Shown piece after piece: positions 33,040 through 42,858 of a DNA stretch of 64,000 nt. Source of the DNA: Polytrichum commune (lineage: Eukaryota; Streptophyta; Polytrichopsida; Polytrichales; Polytrichaceae); assembly GCA_950295325.1 (NCBI GenBank), contig OX485806.1:52261169-52325168 (forward strand), written 5' to 3'. The notes beneath the pieces are model-generated. The model saw nothing but the letters and a program-made list of their open reading frames with translations. It was not told the DNA's origin and did no database searches. The translations under genes and the position numbers were made by a program. Every line of letters begins with the position of its first letter. Within the stretch, counting starts at the first letter, position 1.

Positions 33040-34745
33040 TAGAAGGTGTTTCATACAAGGCCGGAGTAGGATCTCTCATGTATGCAATGGTGGCCACGAG
33101 GGCCGATATTGCATCTGTGGTAAATACGGTAAGACAATTCATGTCGAAGGCCGGTCCACCACATTAGAGGGTCGTAAAACACATCATGAGGTACTTAAAG
33201 GGCACTTTGGACTTCAAATTATGCCTCGGAGGCAAGGATATTGTCTTAAGAGGTTTTTGCAATGCAGATTGGGCAGGAGATGCAAACGACTAGAAATCCA
33301 CCATGGGGTACATATTTTTTGTTGGTGTTGAAATCATTTCATGGAAATGCAAGAAACAACCAACCATTACATTGTCTACAATGGAGGCGGAGTACATGGC
33401 TACTAGCCATTGTACTAAGGAAGCGGTTTGGCTTTGGCAACTTTTGACGGATGTGGGATATGTGCAAAAAGGACCGACATTGTCGCAACCCTTGCTAGCC
33501 CCCCTTGACAATCTTGCCAACTTTCAATTCTAGCAAAGGTTACGAGCGCTTACCATTCGCATTCCGCCATGTTAATGGTTAGCTCCTCCTACCCCGGACC
33601 TTATAGTTCATAGGAGGGAACCAACCCTCCTACTTTGCTTTCGGGACTCACCCCTTAATCGGTAACCCATTTCTTGGATGTGGACTTCCGTCCATGGAAG
33701 TCCAATCCCATGTTGATCGTCGTGTTGCCGGAGCAACACTATAACAACCCGAACCATACTAGGCAACTATGGCCTCACATTGGGCCAATGCCCATGGAGG
33801 CCATGCCGTTCGGCCTCGGGTGGGTGAGGCCATACCACCTCACCCATATAAGCCTCTAGGACTTCACGCGGGGCCCCTACCCCATCGTCAACCAACCTCT
33901 TGTCTCTCTACCAAGAGTTGGGGCCAAGTGGACATTTTCCTTTAGCTGCTGGGCCTAGAACCCCCCAGCAGCTTCAGACCATCATAACTTCCTTGTATGA
34001 TGTTTGATCATAACAATCAACCACTCCATCTTCATCTACGCTTCACGTAGATGCCGATGGACTCCTCACTTGCCCCATTCGGGCAAGTATTGAGGAAGTT
34101 ATGCCTGTTTGAACCTTGACAGTCCCGGGAATCACTCCCAGGCACTGCTGTACCAGGGCGCTGTCCCAGGACAGCGCCCCACTCAAATGGCCATAACTCC
34201 TAGCTCACACCTCCGATTGAGGTGTTCTTGAGCTTTCTAGAATCACCACGCCATGAGCTACGCATAACTCATGGCCTTACCCTTGTGCCTCCTAGTCTTC
34301 GTGGGTGGGAGGCGTTCCCAACGCCCGGGGCCCTCACCCACACTAGGATCACTTGGGCCCTCTCACCAACGGCGCCACAAGTCCCGGGTGTCACTCCGGG
34401 GTCCCCCTTGTGCCCATGGTGTTTCGGGCACTCCTCATGGAGAGGTGCGCGACAGACATCCATCATGTGTGACAATCAAGGATGCATAGCACTTGCAAAG
34501 AATCCCACACACCATTCTTGCACCAAACATATGGATGTACAACATCACTTCATTAGAGAAAAACTAAAAAACCAAAAGATATGTTTGAAGGATTGCCAAA
34601 CGGAGTATATAATAATGGACATGCTAACCAAACCACTTGCAAAAGATAGGCATCAAACATTAACAAAGGCAATGAATTTAAAAGCCTATAACCACTTGCA
34701 AAAATTGAGTGTAGAGGGTAGAACATTAAGATTGCTCATAGTCGT
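33040..34745 (+). pseudogene. Second copia RT-RNase H fragment, split by a solo LTR
   Basis: This repeats the same part of the copia polyprotein directly downstream of the first fragment: SLMYAMVATRADIA near 33075, YLKGTLDF near 33195, MGYIFFVGVEIISWKCKKQP near 33303 and MEAEYMATSH near 33385. After the inserted LTR come IMCDNQGCIALAKNPTHH near 34465 and MDMLTKPLAKDRHQT near 34615. Single changes and a frame shift near 33140-33170 inactivate it. The two fragments are not identical, so they look like two related elements or an old tandem rather than a recent duplication. Confidence 0.88.
33481..34454 (-). mobile_element. Solo LTR inserted into the second copia fragment
   Basis: 974-bp LTR with TGTCGCAACC...GTGCGCGACA ends and a perfect 5-bp TSD GACAT at 33476-33480 and 34455-34459. 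It has the same orientation as elements 1 and 2. It interrupts the copia RNase H between GYVQKGP and the MCDNQG block. Confidence 0.96.
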
Positions 34746-36785
34746 ACATTTCCGTGTTGTCGCCTCGACACACCTTACTCATCATTTGTTTTTTCTAAAC
34801 TTGAAATGTATAATCAACATACATAATCTATGGCCGATGAAAAATTGGTTTTTCCTTATATTTATCTTATACCTTAATATTGTGGTATCATGATTTCTTT
34901 ATAGTACAAGTTGTAGAATAGGCGTTTTGTTTGTAATAAAATCTTGGATATTGTGTGGCTCCTTGGTAAAAATATTATTCTGTACCTTTTGTTTTTCCAA
35001 AACTTGAAAACTATATTGATTTGTAATTCTTTTGGTAAATCTAACACATCTCTATCCAATTTTGATCTATAACTAAATCCTACGGTTTTTTCTTTGAATT
35101 GTTGTCACGTTTTATTTTCATAACTTTTATTCATGCACACCATCAATTTTATAAATCTATTGGTACTCCGCCATAATCTCTCGGTGTAACTTTCATTGTT
35201 GTACTTAGAAAACCCCCACGGCCAATGATTTGCCGCCTTGGTGATCACAACATCTTTTTCATAGTCTACTAGTACAAAGTTTCCTTTCAAGTTCAATTCT
35301 TCAACCGTTCAATGGATTTCTTGATCTTACTGAGATATATTCTTCGGTCTTATGAAACACTTATTGTCTATTGTTTTCCTATTCGTCACTCGACATTTCT
35401 TTTTCACGAACATTCTAGATATAATATAAAATTTTCATCTTCATTTATACAATGGTATTATGATTTTTTTGTAGTATAGGTTATAAATAATCTTTCTTGG
35501 TTGTTGTGGTGGTTGGTTTAGCTTGTGATTTTGGGCATGCCCTCCAACAAAATATTTTTTCCTTCATTCTACACTTTAAGAATTAAAGTTTCTTGTAGTT
35601 CTTTTAGTAGTTTTTTTAGTTTTTGTTCAAAACTCCGATCTATAAGTAAAATTAATCTCCTTCTCTTCAAATTCCTTCCAACTCTTGTTGTAGAAAGTAT
35701 AGTTGATCACAATTGACATCATGTTGAACTATGGAGATGTGTCAACCTTGGATTAATCCTTCACAATGATTTTTGCCAGGAACTTATTGTGACGGATCAA
35801 TATTTGTTTGATTAACCAATTTCATTCAAGCTAACACATTGTAGTGGTTTACATAGCTTGTAATTAAAATAACACAACATGTAATATGTATTTTTCCTTG
35901 TGACACCAACTTCATTGTCATATGATATTATGATCGTGGCTTTATAATTTTGATTGCATTATTTTTATATTAGCAATACACATTGTATCCATGTAATTAC
36001 ATAAATCACATATTAGCAATATAATCTCTTAAAATGGCGATGAAAGACTAACAACTTTGACGACAACCGCAATTAATGTAATATTGGCTACAAATTATGT
36101 AACAAACCTCCCACATGTTTGTCACCATCTTTCACAACAACAATTATCAACCAGAATGATGAATTAAAAAACTCAGTTGTAACATCTAATTAGAATCATA
36201 GACCAAACAACTTTTGGTCTAAGCTCAACCACCCAACCACCCAACCAAAGGAAAGAGACAAAAATATCTTCTTTCCTCCCCCGAGTTTCCTTTTATGCCA
36301 AAGGCATTATTTTTATTTTTTATGTCCACATATTTTATTCATAACTCTATCTCTTAGTTGTACTATAAATATTCTATTTTTGATTTTTCTAGAACCTTCT
36401 TCCATCTTTTAAATCGATCTCTGTGAGCCCAAAAGTTACGCTCACATGCTAATTAATCTTAATATAACATAATCTTGGAAGTAAAAAGCAAGTAAAGAAG
36501 GTGAGAACCACTCAAAAAATAAGAGAAAAGCCAAAAGTTAAGTGAAGTTATGATAGGATAGGCTAATTAAAAAGGCGGAGTTGAAAAGAAATGAAAGGTC
36601 AAATAGAAAGGGTCAAACCCGATTTTTTTTTCCGGGCGGCCCCAAGATGCTAGGCAACGCGACGGAAAGGAGGAACTTGGAGTGGTCTCGGGCGGTAAGA
36701 AAAGAGAGGCTCATTATCACGACAACAGAGAGATTAAGGGATGAAAGGGGGAAGCTTTGTTGCAAGGTGGAATGTTACGGAGCCA
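34746..36785. other. AT-rich gene-free stretch
   Basis: No exon, tRNA or structured element is evident. A weak direct similarity (GGTATTATGATTTTTTTGTAGTA and neighbours) links about 34865-35090 to 35450-35690. A T-run and a G-rich patch precede the MULE terminus. Confidence 0.5.
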
Positions 36786-37408
36786 TGTCACTGGGGCGCT
36801 CCATGGCCCCAGGCGCATATTCAATCTAGGCCATGGAGGCGCCCCCTCACAATCGACGGCCCACATCGGGCCGGGCAGCTAGGTAAAGGGGGGCGGGCGG
36901 TGGGCCCAAGGATCAGAGAGTAGGCCCCAGGCTGGGGCCACTTCACACAGGAGGCTGAGGGCCACTTCAGGGACTCATAAAACTCGTGGTAACGCTTGGG
37001 CTTGAAAGCCGATCAAAGCTCATTTGACCAGACATTCCATTAACTCGATAAATTTGCAAGTTACACAGAAGGCTGAGACTTATTTTGGAAGACATAAAAA
37101 AAATCGTATTATTAAGATGTCATCTTTCCATTAATATGTTAAATGGTCTTATTATCGTGGTCTTGTCTTCTCATTAATATGATAGATGTCGTAAACTTAT
37201 CATATTATTGAGGGAATACAAAAACATAAGTAAGATGAGAGTTAAAACATATACAACGAATTTAAGCAATATAAATGCTATGGAATAATATCTCATAGCT
37301 CCAAAAAAATACGATTCCAATAATGCAAGGAATTCAATTACATAAGCATATTAAATGACATTAAATAATTGGATTACAATGATGTTACAAGGTCAAGCAA
37401 ATCTAATA
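36786..37408 (+). repeat. Left terminal inverted repeat of the MULE
   Basis: The first ~190 bp are GC-rich (GGCGCTCCATGGCCCCAGGCGC), the rest AT-rich. It matches the reverse complement of 42238-42858 with small indels, such as an extra CACACAGGAGGCTGAGGGCCA on this side. Confidence 0.93.
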
Positions 37409-37424
37409 TTGAGGGGTATTATAT

Positions 37425-37910
37425 TTAACGATCACTTCACAAAATAATTAGACAGTCAACTTAAGTAGCTTTTAGGATTAAATTAGACCCACATAAAAAT
37501 CCAAACATAAAAGTAAGAACGTAAAAGTTATGTGAAAATAATTATGGCAATTAGGAATGTATGACAATAATTATCGTACTCGTAAAATGGTCAAATAGAT
37601 CCCTCAATTATGTTCAATATAGTCTAAATGTTCACTATTTGATGTCCGTTCTTAGAACCACACTCCACTCAAATATAGGTATCCTAATTATTGCTATATT
37701 GGAGATAGGCATGTATATATTTGGTGTAGTTAAGTTAACTTGGACCACTAAGTGCTACCATGAACTAATAAGGAGGATAGGAAGAATTTATGAGGGGATT
37801 TAACAATTACTTCACAAACTAATTAGACTGTCAACTTTAGTAGCTTTTACTTTTAGGATAGGCAAACATTAAAGCCCAAATATAAAAGCTACGTGAAAAT
37901 AATTTTGATA
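37425..37910. repeat. Direct repeat of ~115 bp inside the MULE
   Basis: 37425-37545 and 37797-37910 share ACTTCACAAA-TAATTAGAC-GTCAACTT-AGTAGCTTTTA and GTGAAAATAATT. They flank about 250 bp of unique sequence upstream of the transposase. This could be a duplicated promoter or transposase-binding segment; that role is inference. Confidence 0.75.
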
Positions 37911-38008
37911 ACATAACCACTAGAGCTTGAAGGTCTTGCAAGAATTCTAAACTTCGAACATTTTTTTTATTCTCATTGTTTGGTAATTAATTGCTTTGTT
38001 TTATTGCA

Positions 38009-41000
38009 ATGGAGGGTTTGGTAGGTTACGATGTTGTTGAAGACATATATGTAGAAATGAATGAGGTAATTGAAGAAACTATTCTTGACAACAAGGATAT
38101 TGACATAGATTACGATGTCTTCATTGATGAAGACGTAGTCGAAGGTAATGTTCAAGAGCTTGGGGATGTCAGTAGTCCAGAGGGTGATACTCATCTACCC
38201 CTTATACAATTTGTTTCACAAACCTTTCATCTTTTTACAGAGCGATCATGTACATACATGATTTCATGTCTTCAACATGAAATCGAAGCCACTGGTGAGG
38301 GAGTATTGGATGTAGAACCATCATTTGCCAAACCCAATTTGTCATTAGTTGTTGCCCACCGCGAGGCTTTAAATAAATGGAGGAAACTAGAGAATAGTTT
38401 ACGTGTAGCACAACATAATGACCACTTGAGACTCTTTCATAAGAATGCTAACATCTCTCATCTGGTTATTCTTTTTCTTGAAGAGTGTGAGGATATTGTA
38501 TTTGAAGCCCACACAAGTAAAATTCCACATCATGGAATGAATGCTACTCAAAATATCATCAATGGGAAAAGGTGGCTTGTAGGATCTCCCCACTATGGAA
38601 TCCCGCACAAATACATTAGAGAATTTTGCCTTCAATGTTCTATGTGCTCTGCAAAGAAACGTCCAAGCCCAATGAAGCGGAAAAAATATCACTATGATGA
38701 GGTTATCCGTGTGCCTATCGATCAATTAGACAAAAGATTGAAAGACCTCATTTTGGAGCATAAGGTAATATTATTTATATTCTTTTAGTCCCAATTCAAT
38801 ACATTACTAGATACATTATGTATTTGATTTTAGTGTACTATCATTTCATTCAAATATATTGTAGTCTTATATATTTGTTTTTTTGAATATTAGATCTATT
38901 TAAAACTCAATCATGAATATATCGTTACTGCCACCCTTTTTCCTGCAAGAGTTACTGTATACCGTTGTAGCCGGAGTGGCTATTTTCGGGATGGAAAAAG
39001 AAGAAAAACAAATACAACTTCACTAGTGCCACCTACCAAAAAAATTCGACAATACAGTACAACAAGGTTTGTTGGATGTGAGTTCCACATCAAGATTGTG
39101 CATCCAACAAATAATGACAAAGATGCTGAAGTAATATTACTAACTTCTTTTATATTCAATGTACTATAGCGTATTTGTATAATAAAACTTATATTTTTAT
39201 TCTTGATTTTAGTAGCTGTTTTTGCACATTTTGATATTGAAATTGATTGCAGATTCATCTTCACAAAGGACACTCTAGACATATTCCTAGTTCAATAGAT
39301 GACGTATTTTTTTTGTCTCTTCACCCTTTGGCCATTCATTATATCCAAGAAAATTTGCATAACATGAATAAGGTGAAATCAGCAGTTCTTGCAACTCGAA
39401 GTAGGGCACCAATTTTGCAGCAACAAGTTGAGCCTCATGAAAGGGTTTCTTATAGGTTTTTTCCTACTCCAAAAGTAGTTTCCAATTTGGTATATTCTAT
39501 GCAAAAAAGTGGGCAAGTAAAAGATGATGATTGGGCCAACATACACAGCCAATTAGACAGTTGGAAAGAAAACGGCCTAGTTATCTATTTTCAAACTGAC
39601 GATCCTAACAATGAAGTCCTAGAGAAACGTCCTTTTGTGCTAGTCATACAGAGCGATTGGATGCGCGAGCTAGCAATCCAAATTACTCCAAACTCGGCCT
39701 GGACAATTGATAGTACATTCAAGACCAACTAATATGCGCTACCATTATATGTTGCAATGTGTCCCAATAACCGCGGATATGGTATGCCTATATTTTTTAT
39801 GCTTTATTCTAAATATTATCAAGAGGGTCATGAGGCAACATCATTGAGGCTAACTTTGCGGGCGGTTTTTGAGAGAATGGGGCCTATTAGACCCAATGCG
39901 ATAGTGATTGAGAAAAGTGCAACAGAGCTTAATGTTTTCACAATAGTGATTAATGATGATCCATGGTGTTGGGCGAACAACGTCATTGGTGGTGAGCAAA
40001 TAAAATGCAAATTGTTATTGTGTTGGTTTCATGTTAAAAATGCGTGGATGGAACATCTTGTGTCTCATATCAATGTTGACAAGAGAACTCAACTTTATCG
40101 TGATATGTGCGGTCTTCTAGAATGCCTCACAGAGGCCCAATTCAATTCAAAATATGCTGAATTCAAAATCATTTGGGCAACCGATAAGCTAGTTTTGAAC
40201 AATGTTGCGAGTGGATGGGCGGGAAATTGCAAATGGCGTGGTATGTGGCCAAGATTTAATTGTCTGTACGAGCATGGATTTGTAAATACAACAAATCTAC
40301 TAAAAAAAATTGTGGCATGTTATAAAATATACCTTGCTCGATAAGAAAGTTAATCGGCGTTTGGATCAGCTTGTTTGGGCACTCATAAGTATGTGATTGA
40401 TTGATTGATTTTTTTTGTATGTATAATTTTGATTAAAACAAATTATATATATATATATAAAATATTAAATCAAATGATATTAATATTGGTGTTTTTTTTT
40501 TGTATTTAATGTGTAGGGCAACCTGGGACAGGCCTTTGGGTTGGTGGCGGTACATTGATAGAGTACTACATGCATGTGAATGTACTAAGCGCTCGGGGGG
40601 GGGGGCAGTGTGTTAAAAAGTTAAGGATATAGGTGCGAACAACCACTATTTTATAAGGGGTATTACTTTCAATTTTTTTTTCACATGCTATCATTATGCA
40701 AATTTCTACTTTGGGTTACTAGAAAAATGGCTTGCATTACTTATAATTCCAAATTACCTATTATTCCATACCCTATAATACTTTAAAGATGTCCAGTGCC
40801 ATTTTTGATATCCTATATTACTCTTAAGTCCAATTATAATTTTTTGCCCCCATGTTTTTAAAATACCCCATCATTTGTTCGCACGTATATTGCTACCCCA
40901 ACCAATGACTACCCCCCCCCCGAGACTAAGCGATTCACGAAAATATTTAACAAGGGGAAGAGATTGACAATACACAATCCGCATGCAAAAAGCTAACGCC

Positions 41001-42252
41001 ATGGTAGAGAGAATAAAGGCTGATCCACCAAGTAACCTTGAAGGTATCGATAATGTTGGTATGGAATTCCTCATCCGTAGCTAAACAATACATAAGCGGT
41101 GGTATGCAGTATATTTAGGCACTGAATGTTGTGAGTGTGAGGATACAATGTCTATCTGCAAACACCTTCTTGCTGTAAAAAAATTGGTGGACAAAGAATT
41201 CACATATTTGAAGCGTATATTATCTATTGAAGAAAATGGATTTGTAAACCATTTAGATGATGTGGGAGAAGATGATGTAGTTTCTCCTCCATAAAGCCCT
41301 GAATTTAACCCTCCATTATCATTCATGGATGATATTGGTGTACAAGACGATAGTCTTGGTATTGTACAAGGTGAAGCGTCAGAAGTTGAGAATGTTCCTC
41401 AAATCCAAGTTCGATTAGCGAAGTTAAATGATCTATATGTTGAGTTGGGTCGAGATTTTTTCACAACAGATCAGATAATAACTGTATGTTTAGAACATAT
41501 AGAAAACGCAATCAAGAGGTTGAATGCCATAAAAAAAGAACTTCAATTTGTCTTCAACCCTCAATTAGTTCCTGGACGTATTTCTTTACCTCGTGCTGGT
41601 AGTAATATTGCTTCAATTCAAGCCAATGAAGCGAGGACCAGGTTTTGATATGGAAGGCCATGGAATCCCAAAAACAAGGATCCAGTTGGTTCAAGTGGGG
41701 ACACGAACCCCTCACAAACATCAGGTACTCATACTACATTATGATTTATTGAAATTGGAATTAAATAAATTGGAATTTTTATTTGATAACATGATTTTAT
41801 TGTTTCAAATCTTATGATATGTAGGACCACCAATAATTAGAACCACTGCATTGGCACGACCTGAAACAACAATGGAGGCTCGGCGACGACAATCAATGGC
41901 TCGGAAACGGAAGCGGATGCTACTTCCTAAATTGTGTAAGCAAAAATGTCGTGTTTGTGGAGATCACAATTTGTTATGTGAAGGGGAGCAAACTAAGGAA
42001 TGCCATAATTGTGGGAATGCAATTGTACGAGGCGAGTCTCAAACCGGTTCCATTGGGATGGATGGTTCTTTTGTTGGGCAGTTGGTGGAGCTTTACAACG
42101 AGAATGCAAATATTTGGCAACCGGAAAAACTAGTCAACTACAACTTCTCAAAAGATGGGAATGATGCACAATCCTACACCCTTCTTATAGAACACAATGG
42201 CGAATCCATATCTGGGATAACCTTACCAGATGAATACATTAGATTTGCTTGA
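38009..42252 (+). pseudogene. MULE transposase with HHCC, FAR1-like, DDE, SWIM and zinc-ribbon parts (inactivated)
   Basis: Exon 1 (38009-38764, donor AAG/GTAATA) has an acidic N-terminus and then an HHCC pattern: EAHTSKIPHHGMNATQNI...REFCLQCSMC near 38505-38650. Exon 2 (38894-39130) has YRCSRSG and FVGCEFHIKIVH, continuing in exon 3 (from 39253) with HKGHSRH, a FAR1-like zinc-binding arrangement. The transposase core follows: WTIDSTFKTN near 39700, VIEKSATELN near 39905 and CWFHVKNAWMEHL near 40020. The SWIM motif CECEDTMSICKH is near 41130. The last exon (41826-42252) has a CxxC...CxxC ribbon (CRVCGD...CHNCGN). Defects are TAA at 39730, 41082 and 41292, TGA at 41646, a frameshift in the A-run near 40305, and the MITE. 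The second catalytic Asp position reads Glu (GAG). Confidence 0.85.
40592..40924. mobile_element. 333-bp MITE in the MULE transposase, 8-bp TSD
   Basis: The flanks carry a perfect 8-bp duplication ACTAAGCG at 40584-40591 and 40925-40932. The ends are inverted, CTCGGGGGGGGGG on the left and CCCCCCCCCCGAG on the right. Further inside, GTGCGAACAA near 40632 is inverted as TTGTTCGCAC near 40875. There is no coding capacity. An 8-bp duplication is typical of hAT-family elements. It interrupts the exon after the HACECTKR reading. Confidence 0.92.
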
Positions 42253-42858
42253 CTTTGTAACATCATTGTAATCCAATTATTTAACGTCATTTGATATGCT
42301 TATGTAATTGAATTCCTTGCATTATTGGAATTGTATTTTTTTGGAGCTATGAGATATTATTCCATAGCATTTATATTGCTTAAATTCGTTGTATATGTTT
42401 TAACTCTCATCTTACTTATGTTTTTGTATTCCCTCAATAATATGATAAGTTTACGACATCTATCATATTAATGAGAAGACAAGACCACGATAATAAGACC
42501 ATTTAACATATTAATGAAAAGATGACATCTTAATAATACGACTTTTTTTATGTCTTCCAAAATAAGTCTCAGCCTTCTGTGTAACTTGCAAATTTATCGA
42601 GTTAATGGAATGTTTGGTCAAATGAGCTTTGATCGGCTTTCAAGCCCAAGCGTTACCACGAGTTTTATGAGTCCCTGAAGTGGCCCCAGCCTGGGGCCTG
42701 CCCTCTGATCCCCGGCCCACCGCCCGCCCCCCTTTACCCCGCTGCCCTGTTGGCAGCCCGGGGTAGCTGCCCGGCCCGATCTGGGCCGTCGATTGTGAGG
42801 GGCGCCTCCATGGCCCAGATTGAATCTGCGCCTGGGGCCATGGAGCGCCCCAGTGACA
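42238..42858 (-). repeat. Right terminal inverted repeat of the MULE
   Basis: Inverted copy of 36786-37408. Its inner edge overlaps the last codons (IRFA) and stop of the transposase frame, so the left TIR holds a reversed copy of those codons. Confidence 0.93.

Larger units (their letters stand above)
36786..42858 (+). mobile_element. Mutator-like element (MULE) with 0.62-kb terminal inverted repeats
   Basis: Left TIR 36786-37408 and right TIR 42238-42858 are inverted copies of each other, starting TGTCACTGGGGCGCTCC. Between them lies a plus-strand, intron-containing transposase gene (38009-42252). TIR length and transposase type agree with autonomous MULEs. I could not find a 9-bp target duplication: the flanks read ACGGAGCCA on the left and CGGGTTGCC on the right. 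The copy is dead (stops, frameshift, MITE insertion) and was probably active long ago. Confidence 0.92.

Noticed and set aside
34222-34893. 223-codon open frame joining LTR sequence to copia RNase H
   Set aside because: It is a chance fusion created by the solo LTR insertion (TSD GACAT lies inside it). The copia part is a known pseudogene fragment, so it is not a new gene.
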